A stretch of DNA of 16,676 nt, taken from UBA5976 sp037137575 (GTDB lineage Bacteria > Actinomycetota > Actinomycetes > S36-B12 > UBA5976). The stretch covers positions 1 to 16,676 of the forward strand of contig JBAXKB010000022.1 in the NCBI GenBank assembly GCA_037137575.1. Direction: 5' to 3'. The position numbers and the translations under genes are program-made. A model generated the notes under the pieces. That model was not told the DNA's origin, did no database searches, and worked only from the letters and a program-made list of their open reading frames with translations. Shown one piece after another: positions 1-7,792 of the stretch (position 1 is the first letter of the stretch; every line of letters begins with the position of its first letter).

Positions 1-120
1 GAAGTCGCACATTGTTACAAACAACTAGCAAGCGACGGAGTCCCCTATCCTCCGCCCACCTAAGAATTCACATGGCCGAGCTTCTGAAAACGACGGTTCC
101 CCCCTCCACCCCCTAAACCA
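1..120. other. window edge, no supported gene
   Basis: No gene can be supported here. The first plus-strand frame is open from base 1 to a TAA at 61-63 (about 20 codons, ending in a proline-rich tail). That could be the last codons of a gene lying mostly outside the window, but 20 open codons occur often by chance. No hairpin followed by a T-run was seen. The right end leads into the promoter of the secreted SGNH protein. Confidence 0.3.
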
Positions 121-148
121 TGCACACTCTGGACTTTCGGTCTAGGTT
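121..148 (+). promoter_or_regulatory. candidate leaderless promoter of SGNH protein 1
   Basis: A -35-like TGCACA (121-126) is followed by a 16-nt spacer and a -10-like TAGGTT (143-148). The hexamer ends 6 nt before the ATG at 155, so transcription would begin at or next to the A of the start codon. No convincing Shine-Dalgarno sequence is present in front of this start. The same TAnnnT-6-start geometry recurs at four other genes in the window. Confidence 0.5.
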
Positions 149-154
149 TTTACC

Positions 155-1075
155 ATGAGTTCAAAAAGGTCGAAACTTGCCATCGCAGTAATCATTCTGA
201 TCGGCTCACTAGGTTTGGCCGCGCCAAGTTCGGCAGTTTCAAAATTGCCGCCGACCACAGCGCCAGTTGTAACTTTGATTAGCCGCGGTAACAACTTTGT
301 GAAAATTGATTTTCTAACTGGCAGTTCAGTTGGTGCCACTGGATATCAGTACTCCATCGACGGCGGACAATCTTGGTTTGCAGGCAAAGTAAAAAGCTCG
401 GCCATCACCGTATCTCCAGTGCCACTGGCCACTCGCGCGCAAGTTTCACTTCGTGGAACTAATAAATACGGTTCAGGTCCGGCCTCATCAGTTTCAGGCA
501 CGAAGCGCGTTATCTATCTGGGCGCATCGGTCACAGCCGGTATGGATGGAAACGGCCATGGTTGGGCGCGAGAAGCAGCATCAGCGCTCGGATGGCAATA
601 CTCAAATGTTAGTTCGATCAAGTCGGGATATTATTCCCCGCAAAAAGACGGCACAACTTGTTCTGGGATCATAAATTTTGCTACGCAAGCTATGTGCGCA
701 GCTCCTTATCAACCTGATGTAGTAATAATTTCAGGCGGCTTCAACGACTGCATTTCTGTTCAGAAAGCTCCAGCGAAGTTGCAAGCGCGCATACAAAAAG
801 TTTTCGAAAAGCTACACGAAACTTTCGGCTCAGCCGAAATTATTGCAACACCGGTAATTTCAACTTCAACCGAAACATGCCTAACCACGATCAATGCCTG
901 GATTGCTGCCTCAGCTCAAAGCATCGGAGCAAAATATGTTACGGGGGCTGAACAGTGGATTCCGGGCCATCCAGAATGGCAGGGTACGACAGTCCATCCA
1001 AACAAAGCTGGCCATGCAGTAATTGCTGCGAATTTTGTCAGCTGGTACAGATCTGTTACAAATAGCGGGAACTAA
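155..1075 (+). CDS. secreted SGNH-hydrolase-like protein (paralogue 1, catalytic Asp missing)
   Basis: This 306-residue protein has an N-terminal signal peptide (hydrophobic stretch about 8-25, likely cleavage near PSSA at 24-27). A fibronectin-III-like beta region follows (about 35-117; YQYSIDGGQSW, RAQVSLRG). The rest is an SGNH/GDSL-type esterase domain: block I GASVT with nucleophile Ser125, block III GGFND at 194-198 with Asn197, and block V HPN with His281. The usual catalytic Asp three residues before that His is Thr278 (codon 986-988), so the triad looks incomplete. Four Cys (169, 181, 199, 242) are shared with the paralogue at 4692 and probably form disulfides. SGNH enzymes hydrolyse ester or acetyl groups on lipids or glycans; the substrate here cannot be read from sequence. 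Its stop overlaps the stop of the convergent GNAT gene by 4 bp. Fold is well supported; activity is doubtful. Confidence 0.85.
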   Translation: MSSKRSKLAIAVIILIGSLGLAAPSSAVSKLPPTTAPVVTLISRGNNFVKIDFLTGSSVGATGYQYSIDGGQSWFAGKVKSSAITVSPVPLATRAQVSLRGTNKYGSGPASSVSGTKRVIYLGASVTAGMDGNGHGWAREAASALGWQYSNVSSIKSGYYSPQKDGTTCSGIINFATQAMCAAPYQPDVVIISGGFNDCISVQKAPAKLQARIQKVFEKLHETFGSAEIIATPVISTSTETCLTTINAWIAASAQSIGAKYVTGAEQWIPGHPEWQGTTVHPNKAGHAVIAANFVSWYRSVTNSGN

Positions 1076-1527
1076 TTTTCGTCACCACTCCAGACATACC
1101 TAACATCTGGCTCGCGTTCTTCGTTAGTTGAGCCATCGGTCCACTCCACGGCCACAAACCCACGCTGTTCGTAAAATTTTTGTGCACGCACATTGCTTTG
1201 GAATGTCCACAGCTGCAAACCTGATGGCATGGTTGCTTTGGCTTTAGCTAACAGGAGAGTTCCTATGCCTTGCCCGATTACATCTGGGCGCACGTAGAGC
1301 TGATCTATCCAACCTGGTTCCAACAACATGAGTGCAGATAGTCCGCTGGCATCCTCGGTAACCCAACATGGGTCACCTTTTTGAATTCGTGATTCCATCC
1401 ATGGCAAAGCGCGATCGTAATTCCCAATAACCGGCGGGATAGTTCCAATCGAATATGCACGCGCTGCTAGAAAAAGTTCAGCTACACCCGGCGCATCAGA
1501 AATAGAAGCTAAGCGCAGCTGATGCAT
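1072..1527 (-). CDS. GNAT-family N-acetyltransferase
   Basis: A 151-residue single-domain protein of normal size for the Gcn5-related acetyltransferase fold. Motif A, which binds acetyl-CoA pyrophosphate, is visible around 77-92 with the loop QGIGTLL (Q-x-x-G-x-G/A type). Motif B appears as FYEQRGF at 118-124. The acceptor substrate is unknown. It lies 49 bp downstream of tldE in the same orientation and is probably the last gene of a tldD-tldE-GNAT transcript. Its TAG stop overlaps the TAA stop of the convergent SGNH gene. The ATG at 1527 has only a weak upstream purine stretch. Confidence 0.85.
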   Translation of the reverse strand: MHQLRLASISDAPGVAELFLAARAYSIGTIPPVIGNYDRALPWMESRIQKGDPCWVTEDASGLSALMLLEPGWIDQLYVRPDVIGQGIGTLLLAKAKATMPSGLQLWTFQSNVRAQKFYEQRGFVAVEWTDGSTNEEREPDVRYVWSGDEN

Positions 1528-1576
1528 GTTCCCAACTCTCGTTGTGTGTACTAGATTCCCTTAATGAACTCAGAAG

Positions 1577-2956
1577 TTAAATTGCGTCCGACTTTGTCGA
1601 AAGATTAAATCCATCGATTGTCAGTGGAGCAACGCGTGAGCGACTAAACCAATCTGCCCATTCACGTGGCAAGCAATCGAGTGATTCGCCAGCATCGGTA
1701 ATTCGGTTCAGAAGTGAAACAGGTGAGTCATTGAAACGGAAGTTGCTTGTCGCGCCAATAATTTCACCATCGCGCACAACGTAAACACCATCGCGCGTAA
1801 GTCCAGTTAACAACAACGACTGCGGATCTACTTCGCGGATGTACCAAAGACAAGTGATTAGCAGGCCTTCGCCCATTCGAGCAGCGGTTTCAGTCAGCGA
1901 ACCATGTCCAGCCGCGTCGTAAACATGAATGTTGTCAGCAAGTGGCGTGAATGGCAGCCCAGCTTCAGACGCAGCATGGCGACTACTTGCTAATGCGCTA
2001 AGCACTCCACCTGAAATGATGCTAGTTGCGGAAATCGGTAAGCCAGTATCAAAAGGACTCGACATTGATGAAGCCCCGAGGTTCACAACGCGATCTAGTG
2101 TTTCAAGTCCCGAAAGTTTCGGGTCTGAAATCAGGTTGAAATTGCGCGAAGTTAGCTGCTCGCCAATTCGAGTTGTGCCATTGGCTGCGCTGAAAACGCT
2201 GCGGCCTTGCGCGGCATCACGCGCTGAAGCTGTCCACATTAAATAAATCATGAGGTCAGCAACGGCGCTAGCTGAAAGCGTTACTTTATGGCGACCAGGC
2301 TCGATATCGATTTTCGTTTTCTGATATTCCAAACCACGCAAAACATCGTTCGCATGCTCGTGCACATTTGTGCTGAGCAAAGTTGTTCCGCCTTGACCCG
2401 ACCAAGCCGAGCGATCACGTTCGGGCGACTTAGCACAAAGTTCAAAACGACTAGTAGCTTGTGGGAATCGAAGTCGAGTTCCAGCTGAGGTACCAACATA
2501 AAGTGTGTCTTGCGCGTGTTCAGCGTAACCAAAGAACTGCGCTGATTTGTCTCGCATAACTTCACCAAGCCCAGAAGCGATGTGGCTAATGCCAGAAAGA
2601 TCTGCCGAAGCTGGGGCATCGTTGAAATCTGCAGAAATTGCTCCAGCAAAAAGTTCAGCAGCATCAACAGAGGCGCCACTTGCAACACCACTGGCTCGTG
2701 CTACTTCAACAAGTTTTGCCACATCATCGCGATTTCGAACTTGGCCACTTGCTATGCCAGCGCCAATTCCACCGTCGACTGGTACGAACGCCACAATGTT
2801 TAGCGAGTTCTCATTGGTGTTGCCGTTTGTTGTTAGCTGCGAGTTTGCCCAGCGCAAGTTTGCGCTCTCGCTAGCTTCGCCAACTACAACGCCACCGTCT
2901 TTGCCAAGCAATTCAAGTCCGAGTTCGACTGCCTGCGGCATGGTTAATTCGCTCAT
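1577..2956 (-). CDS. tldE: TldE/PmbA-family metalloprotease subunit
   Basis: A 459-residue member of the TldD/PmbA (U62) family. In characterised systems TldE forms a heterodimer with TldD that digests unfolded peptides and matures modified peptides such as microcin B17, with the metal site in TldD. Consistent with this, no HExxxH motif is visible here. The C-terminal third contains the family signature region CLWYIREVDP at 369-378 followed by LLLTGLTRDGVY and NFRFNDSPVSLL (405-416). The start overlaps the tldD stop by 4 bp (ATGA). It is preceded by a strong Shine-Dalgarno AAGGAGG seven nt upstream, which fixes the ATG at 2956. Translational coupling with tldD is likely, as expected for subunits made in equal amounts. 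Confidence 0.92.
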   Translation of the reverse strand: MSELTMPQAVELGLELLGKDGGVVVGEASESANLRWANSQLTTNGNTNENSLNIVAFVPVDGGIGAGIASGQVRNRDDVAKLVEVARASGVASGASVDAAELFAGAISADFNDAPASADLSGISHIASGLGEVMRDKSAQFFGYAEHAQDTLYVGTSAGTRLRFPQATSRFELCAKSPERDRSAWSGQGGTTLLSTNVHEHANDVLRGLEYQKTKIDIEPGRHKVTLSASAVADLMIYLMWTASARDAAQGRSVFSAANGTTRIGEQLTSRNFNLISDPKLSGLETLDRVVNLGASSMSSPFDTGLPISATSIISGGVLSALASSRHAASEAGLPFTPLADNIHVYDAAGHGSLTETAARMGEGLLITCLWYIREVDPQSLLLTGLTRDGVYVVRDGEIIGATSNFRFNDSPVSLLNRITDAGESLDCLPREWADWFSRSRVAPLTIDGFNLSTKSDAI

Positions 2957-4440
2957 GCTGATGCCTCCTTGCGGCCATTAAGCACATTGATGTTGGTGAA
3001 TAACGCTGATGGGCAACCATGACTTACTGGCGCAGTTTGTCCAGGCTGCCCCTTACCGCAGTTAAGTGCCCCACCGAGCAAGTAAGTGGAAGGTCCGCCA
3101 ATGCGAGCCATAGATCCCCAGAAATCTGGTGTCTTTGATTGATAAACCACATCGCGCAGTTGCCCAACTATTTCGCCATTTCGGATTTCGAAAAATCGCT
3201 GACCAGTGAATTGGAAGTTATAACGCTGCATATCAATCGACCACGACTTATCGCCGACAATGTAAATTCCGCGTTCAACGCCTGCAATTAAATCTGCTGT
3301 AGTGATGTCTTCTTTACCCGGTTGCAATGAAACATTCGGCATCCGCTGAATTGGCACATGCTGCGCACTGTCCGCAAAAGCACAACCATTAGACCGCGTG
3401 AGTCCAACGCGCGAAGCGGTTGCGCGATCTGTTTGATAGCCCACCAGAATTCCATCTTTAATTAGATCCCATTGCTGTGCTGATACGCCTTCATCATCAA
3501 ATGCAACTGTAGATAATCCATGGTCTGCAGTTCGATCGCCCGTAACATGCATTATCGGACTTCCGTATTTAAAGTTGCCGAGTTTATCTATAGTTGCAAA
3601 CGAAGTGCCAGCGTAGTTTGCTTCGAAACCTAATGCGCGATCAAGTTCAGTCGCATGCCCAATAGATTCATGAATTGTTAGCCAAAGGTTTGTTGGATCA
3701 ATTACTAAATCCCAAAGCCCTGCTTCAACTGAAGGTGCGGATGCTTTTTGCGCGAGTAGCTCTGGTAACTGCTCAAGTTCGCTATCCCAATCCCATCCTG
3801 TGCCAGTTAGGTATTCCCAACCTCGGCCTGCAGGAGGCGCGCATGTGCGCATGTCTTCAAAACCATCGGCGGAAGTGTGAATTGCGGTGAGATTTGCGCT
3901 GATGCGATCACGTGACTGCGTGATGTGGTTTCCGTTGAGGTCAGCAAAGAATGTTGTGTCGCGTCCGATTGATACGCCAGCATCAACATGGTTAACAATT
4001 TGCGCTTTGGCTACCCGAGCATTCCACTCTTGCAAAAGTTCAATAATTTCGGAATCATCTTTTGCCATTGCATCTTCGCCAATTGGCAATCGCCAGTTAA
4101 CGGTTCCATGGCTTGGCTCATCAATAAGTTCAACTGGCTCGTTTGAAACCTGAGCACTAATTCGCGCCATCTCAAGGGCGCGCACTGCGGCGTCTCTTGC
4201 TGCTGCTTCGGTTAAATCAGTTGACGCAGCAAAGCCCCAAGCTCCGTTGTGTACAACGCGCACACTAAGTGCAGTGTTTGAATCAGAGGCCACGTTTTCG
4301 ACAGAGCCATCTCGAGTGTTCACCATGCGGTTTTGATGCCCCGCAATTCGGAATTGGCCAACTTCGGCGCCAGCATCAGCGATAACTGATAACGCGGCCT
4401 GAGAGATTTCAGTCGGTAGATCTGGATGGGATGCGCTCAT
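2953..4440 (-). CDS. tldD: TldD-family metalloprotease, catalytic subunit
   Basis: A 495-residue protein with the TldD metal-binding motif HESIGH at 257-262. A C-terminal block CGKGQPGQ with Cys461 corresponds to the third metal ligand of the family. Length matches TldD proteins. With TldE it should form a cytoplasmic heterodimeric metalloprotease acting on unfolded or modified peptides; natural substrates in Actinobacteria are unknown to me. The ATG at 4440 is preceded by AAAGGA about 6 nt upstream. It is the first gene of the tldD-tldE-GNAT operon and diverges from the second SGNH gene across a 251-bp spacer. No short peptide gene that might be a modified-peptide precursor was recognised next to it. 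Confidence 0.93.
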   Translation of the reverse strand: MSASHPDLPTEISQAALSVIADAGAEVGQFRIAGHQNRMVNTRDGSVENVASDSNTALSVRVVHNGAWGFAASTDLTEAAARDAAVRALEMARISAQVSNEPVELIDEPSHGTVNWRLPIGEDAMAKDDSEIIELLQEWNARVAKAQIVNHVDAGVSIGRDTTFFADLNGNHITQSRDRISANLTAIHTSADGFEDMRTCAPPAGRGWEYLTGTGWDWDSELEQLPELLAQKASAPSVEAGLWDLVIDPTNLWLTIHESIGHATELDRALGFEANYAGTSFATIDKLGNFKYGSPIMHVTGDRTADHGLSTVAFDDEGVSAQQWDLIKDGILVGYQTDRATASRVGLTRSNGCAFADSAQHVPIQRMPNVSLQPGKEDITTADLIAGVERGIYIVGDKSWSIDMQRYNFQFTGQRFFEIRNGEIVGQLRDVVYQSKTPDFWGSMARIGGPSTYLLGGALNCGKGQPGQTAPVSHGCPSALFTNINVLNGRKEASA

Positions 4441-4691
4441 TGCAGTCCTTTACAACAGGAATTATCTGACCAGATTAGTGGAAAAGTGCTTGTCGGTTCT
4501 CGAATTGTTGAACTTACTACTTATTGGTGGGCATATTCTGCTCGCCACATGATGCGCATAACTAGCTATCTAAAGCTAGGCGCTTGAGTCTGTACTTATT
4601 TCCTAAATGACAGATGCAGCGGTAAGTCGTCTGAATTACAAAATCTCAATGTATTTTTATAACTTTGTCTCCTATAAGGTAACCTGCAAGA
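4441..4691. other. divergent intergenic region between tldD and SGNH protein 2
   Basis: This 251-bp spacer is the longest gene-free stretch and must carry promoters for both flanking genes. An imperfect dyad lies at 4554-4583: GCGC and CTAGCT on the left, AGCTAG and GCGC on the right, with a 6-nt centre and a 4-nt bulge. Neither arm is followed by a T-run, so it does not look like an intrinsic terminator. The half nearest SGNH 2 is AT-rich (4636-4680). Confidence 0.5.
4636..4685 (+). promoter_or_regulatory. candidate promoter(s) of SGNH protein 2
   Basis: Two readings are possible. TAACCT at 4680-4685 ends exactly 6 nt before the GTG at 4692, with a weak -35 (TTATAA, 17-nt spacer), giving a leaderless mRNA. 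Alternatively TTACAA (4636-4641), 16 nt, TATAAC (4658-4663) would give a short leader containing AAGG at 4676-4679, about 12 nt before the start. The first matches the geometry at other genes here. Confidence 0.4.
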
Positions 4692-5627
4692 GTGCACTCG
4701 AAAGTTATTTGGCCACGAAATGGTCGGTTGATCAAAGCCCTAGTAACAGTATTTGCGGGTTCATTATTGGCAGCTACAAGCGCTGCTGCTACTGGTACGC
4801 CACCTTCAACCGCGCCTAAAATTTCTCTCGTGACTCGCGGGGCCAATTTCTTAAGAATCGACTTCACAAATGGCAGAGCACTAGGCGCCAAAACATATCA
4901 ATACTCTCTCGATGCTGGCACCACTTGGTTCGATGGTCGGGCAAAGGGAGATGTTGTAACCGTTAATCCAGTTCCACTTAGCACTCGCGCCCACGTTTCA
5001 CTGCGTGGTGTAAACGCTGACGGTTACGGACCGGCTTCAGCTGTATATGGAGACACTAGGGCAATCTTTCTCGGAGCATCAATAACTTTAGGTGTTGGTG
5101 TTTCTGGAAAAAGTTGGGCGCGAAAGGCAGCCGCAATACTCGGATGGCAGTATTCAAACTTGGCATCATCTGGCAGTGGATACATACAGCCCGCAAAGAA
5201 TGGTACAAACTGCACAGTCACTAGAAACTTCGCAACTCAAGCTTGGTGTGGAGCTTCATTCATGCCTGACATAGTGATTATTTCGGGCGGCTCAAACGAC
5301 TGTTATTCCGCTAGTCACAAACAAAGCCGAATGAAACTACAAACACAAATCCAAAGCACACTTGCCTATACAAAATCTGTGTTTCCCGGCGCTCAAATAA
5401 TTGCCACGCCGATCATAAGCCCTGCAGTGAATCCTTGCTTAAAGCAGATAAGCAATTTGATTGCAGATTCAGCCGCGAGCACCGGAATTGAATTTGTAAC
5501 TCCTGCCGACACTTGGATCTCTCGACAAAAGTCGGAATACAGTATCGACGGACTTCACCCAAACTTAACTGGCCACAATTATGTGGCTAGCCAATTTGCA
5601 AATTGGTACCTAAATCTAAATAAGTAA
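4692..5627 (+). CDS. secreted SGNH hydrolase (paralogue 2, complete triad)
   Basis: A 311-residue protein with a GTG start, a signal peptide (hydrophobic 12-32, likely cleavage after the AAA near 31-33) and a fibronectin-III-like segment (about 42-122). The SGNH hydrolase domain has GASIT with Ser130, GGSND at 199-203 with Asn202, and DGLHPN with Asp286 and His289. All catalytic positions are present, unlike the paralogue at 155, with which about half of the residues agree by eye. Four Cys (174, 186, 204, 249) are at shared positions. It probably acts outside the membrane on ester or O-acetyl groups of lipids or polysaccharide; the exact substrate is unknown. Its stop lies 9 bp from the stop of the convergent hpt gene. 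Confidence 0.87.
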   Translation: MHSKVIWPRNGRLIKALVTVFAGSLLAATSAAATGTPPSTAPKISLVTRGANFLRIDFTNGRALGAKTYQYSLDAGTTWFDGRAKGDVVTVNPVPLSTRAHVSLRGVNADGYGPASAVYGDTRAIFLGASITLGVGVSGKSWARKAAAILGWQYSNLASSGSGYIQPAKNGTNCTVTRNFATQAWCGASFMPDIVIISGGSNDCYSASHKQSRMKLQTQIQSTLAYTKSVFPGAQIIATPIISPAVNPCLKQISNLIADSAASTGIEFVTPADTWISRQKSEYSIDGLHPNLTGHNYVASQFANWYLNLNK

Positions 5628-5636
5628 CTTCAGCAC

Positions 5637-6197
5637 TTAACGGCTATAAACATGCGGCGCTAATACCGCCACATCGCGTAAGTTTCGATATTGCTCGTTG
5701 TAATCAAGCCCATAGCCCACTACAAAGTCACTTGGAATATCAAAGCCAATGTACTTGGCATCAACCTGAACTTTTACTGCGTCAGGTTTACGGAACATAG
5801 TCATAACTTCTACCGACTTAGGCCCACGTGAGCGTAAGTTTTTAATTAGCCACGACAGTGTTAGCCCGGTATCCAAAATATCTTCGATAATCAAAACATC
5901 GCGGCCAATTAAATCGATGTCTAAATCTTTAATGATTCGCACCACGCCACTTGATTTTGTACCAGAGCCGTAGGAGGACACTGCCATGAAATCCATGTTC
6001 ACTGGAATACTCAGGGCACGAGCCATGTCTGCCATTGCCATTACAGCACCCTTAAGCACTCCAACGAGAAGCAGTGGCTGATCCGTTTCGGCATAGTCAT
6101 GATCGAGTTCGGCGGCAATCTCTGCGACTCGAGTAACAATCTGTTCGTTAGTAACTACGACAGATGTTATGTCGTTACCCAAATCTTGTGAATTCAC
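5637..6197 (-). CDS. hpt: hypoxanthine(-guanine) phosphoribosyltransferase
   Basis: Purine salvage enzyme converting hypoxanthine or guanine plus PRPP to IMP or GMP. The PRPP-binding loop VLIIEDILDTGLT is at about 101-113. The pyrophosphate loop LKGA lies near 48-51, and the base-binding region reads FVVGYGLDYNEQYRNL near the C-terminus. Length (186-187 residues) is normal. Two adjacent starts are possible: TTG at 6200 and GTG at 6197. The GTG is preferred because TTAGGAG upstream leaves about 6 nt to it but only 3 to the TTG. The Shine-Dalgarno overlaps the tilS stop, so the two genes are coupled, as commonly seen in Actinobacteria. Unlike many relatives, ftsH does not follow. Confidence 0.95.
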   Translation of the reverse strand: MNSQDLGNDITSVVVTNEQIVTRVAEIAAELDHDYAETDQPLLLVGVLKGAVMAMADMARALSIPVNMDFMAVSSYGSGTKSSGVVRIIKDLDIDLIGRDVLIIEDILDTGLTLSWLIKNLRSRGPKSVEVMTMFRKPDAVKVQVDAKYIGFDIPSDFVVGYGLDYNEQYRNLRDVAVLAPHVYSR

Positions 6198-6206
6198 CAA
6201 TTGCTC

Positions 6207-7157
6207 CTAAGCCTGCGTAGCGTGGTAGAACCTTAGTTTGCCATGTGTGCGTTCGGCATTGATTGACCCGGGTAGGTTCAGCGGACCCTGACCGCGCCAA
6301 TGAACAATTAATGAGTCAACATTCAAGACATGTTCACGGGTCAAGTCATTCATATTGCAGCCGGCAACTTGAGCTAGCCGGCGGATAATTCGAGTGCGCA
6401 TAGCCCGAGGCAATTTCGAAAGAATTTCAACATCATCAATAAGTCCGTGCGACGCAGCAATCTGATCAAGTGCGTCTGCGTCGTCGCGCAACATGTCGGC
6501 TGTACGAGCAAGCGCCGCCGAAACACCTGGGCCCAAATCGGTTTCCATCAAGGGCAAAACAGAATCTCGAACCCGGACCCGGGCAAAGGAGAGATCTGAG
6601 TTATGCGGATCTTCATGCACATATAAATCTTCGACGGTACTTCTAACTACCTGTCTTGCCACTCGTAAAAATGGGCGACGGTACAAGCCATCGATACGTC
6701 GCATGCCAGAAAGTGAGCGAGCGCCTGACCCTCGAGCTAGCCCTAGCAAGACAGTTTCTGCTTGATCTTCGCGGGTGTGCCCAAGAAGGATGGCTTTCAC
6801 ATTATTTTGTTCGGTGTATTTTTGAAAAGCTGTTCGACGAGCATCGCGAGCTGCAGCTTCTAGCCCGCCGCTGCCCGGGCCAAGCAGAACATCTACGGCA
6901 ATTAGCTCAACTGGATCAGCACCCAAATCTTCAGCAGTCGCTGCCGCCCCTGATGCAACAAGTGAAGAACCCGACTGCAACTGGTGGTCGATCACAATTG
7001 CGCCAATCTGCAACGAAAGTTCGCCGCCCACATGAACGGCAGCCCGCACGAGTGCCAAACTGTCGGCGCCGCCACTGCAGGCAACCATCACAGTGTCCCC
7101 AGCGCTTAGATCTGCCAGATTTTCTTTGAGTGCTTGGCGCAACTCGAGATTAATCAT
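6207..7157 (-). CDS. tilS: tRNA(Ile)-lysidine synthetase
   Basis: TilS ligates lysine to C34 of tRNA-Ile(CAU), changing decoding from AUG to AUA; it is normally essential. The ATP-binding PP-loop SGGADS is at 28-33 and the second family motif HTREDQAET at 127-135. A D-x-x-N...R block (183-202) precedes LP. At 316 residues it is a short actinobacterial-type enzyme, with a reduced C-terminal region compared with E. coli TilS (about 430). The ATG at 7157 has AAAGGA about 12 nt upstream, a long spacing. It diverges from ppa and is followed by hpt with a few bases between them. Confidence 0.94.
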   Translation of the reverse strand: MINLELRQALKENLADLSAGDTVMVACSGGADSLALVRAAVHVGGELSLQIGAIVIDHQLQSGSSLVASGAAATAEDLGADPVELIAVDVLLGPGSGGLEAAARDARRTAFQKYTEQNNVKAILLGHTREDQAETVLLGLARGSGARSLSGMRRIDGLYRRPFLRVARQVVRSTVEDLYVHEDPHNSDLSFARVRVRDSVLPLMETDLGPGVSAALARTADMLRDDADALDQIAASHGLIDDVEILSKLPRAMRTRIIRRLAQVAGCNMNDLTREHVLNVDSLIVHWRGQGPLNLPGSINAERTHGKLRFYHATQA

Positions 7158-7264
7158 GAAGCGATGTCATCCTTTATTCTCAGAAAGTGTTAGTCCTACT
7201 TAATGCACTCTAGAATAAGAGTACGAAAGCCAAACCATTGGCACACAGTTGGTAGGTAAGTTAC
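7158..7264. promoter_or_regulatory. divergent tilS / ppa promoter region
   Basis: This 107-bp spacer must hold promoters in both directions. Toward ppa, TAGGTA (7253-7258) sits 6 nt before the ATG and resembles the TAnnnT hexamers seen elsewhere, but its last base is A. An upstream TAGAAT (7211-7216) is an alternative -10 without a good -35. For tilS I cannot pick a single promoter. Confidence 0.35.
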
Positions 7265-7792
7265 ATGGAATTCGATGTTCTAATTGAGATCCCTGGCGGA
7301 AGCCGAAACAAATACGAAGTTGATCATGAAACTGGTCGGCTACGTCTAGACCGCATGCTTTTCACAGCAACCCGCTACCCGCGTGATTACGGGTTCATCG
7401 AAAACACTCTTGGTCTCGATAGTGATCCGCTTGACGCAATGGTGATGATTGAAGAACCAACATTCCCTGGTGTGCTTATCCGTTGCCGAGCTATTGGCAT
7501 GTTCCGCATGAGCGATGAAGCTGGTGGTGACGATAAAATTATTTGTGTACCAGCAAACGATGTGCGCAAAAATCATCTGCAAGATCTGGAAGACATTCCT
7601 GTTTACGAACGCCAGGAAATTCAACACTTCTTTGAAATTTATAAAGAGTTAGAGCCGGGCAAATCAGTTGAAGGTGCTACATGGGCAGGCCGCGAAGAGG
7701 CCGAGGCAGAAATCCAAGCTTCCTTCGATCGCTACGTTCCACACACGGCCAAAGACGTTATTTCCAATCGTCGTCGCCCTGTTACTGACTAG
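7265..7792 (+). CDS. ppa: inorganic pyrophosphatase, family I
   Basis: Hydrolyses pyrophosphate to two phosphates in the cytoplasm, pulling forward nucleic-acid and aminoacyl-tRNA synthesis. The family signature DSDPLD is at 52-57, providing the metal-binding aspartates. A second acidic pair, Asp84 and Asp89 in the DEAGGDDK segment, is followed by Lys91; RYPRDYGF is at 37-44. The 175-residue length is typical of hexameric bacterial enzymes. It diverges from tilS as in many Actinobacteria, though the dacB-type gene often found between them is absent. Its TAG stop overlaps the convergent nitronate monooxygenase stop by 4 bp. Confidence 0.96.
   Translation: MEFDVLIEIPGGSRNKYEVDHETGRLRLDRMLFTATRYPRDYGFIENTLGLDSDPLDAMVMIEEPTFPGVLIRCRAIGMFRMSDEAGGDDKIICVPANDVRKNHLQDLEDIPVYERQEIQHFFEIYKELEPGKSVEGATWAGREEAEAEIQASFDRYVPHTAKDVISNRRRPVTD

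Noticed and set aside
1..63. Open frame running in from the left edge to TAA
   Set aside because: Only about 20 codons, no recognisable motif, and this length of open frame is common by chance; left as a remark only.
2281..2691. 136-codon minus-strand frame within tldE
   Set aside because: It lies entirely inside the well-supported tldE gene in a different frame and shows no family motif; it is a shadow.
4607..4819. 70-codon plus-strand frame starting in the tldD/SGNH 2 spacer, with several Cys and Tyr, looking like a possible peptide precursor
   Set aside because: It overlaps the signal-peptide coding part of the SGNH 2 gene in another frame, has no Shine-Dalgarno or leader-core organisation, and its composition fits a shadow frame.
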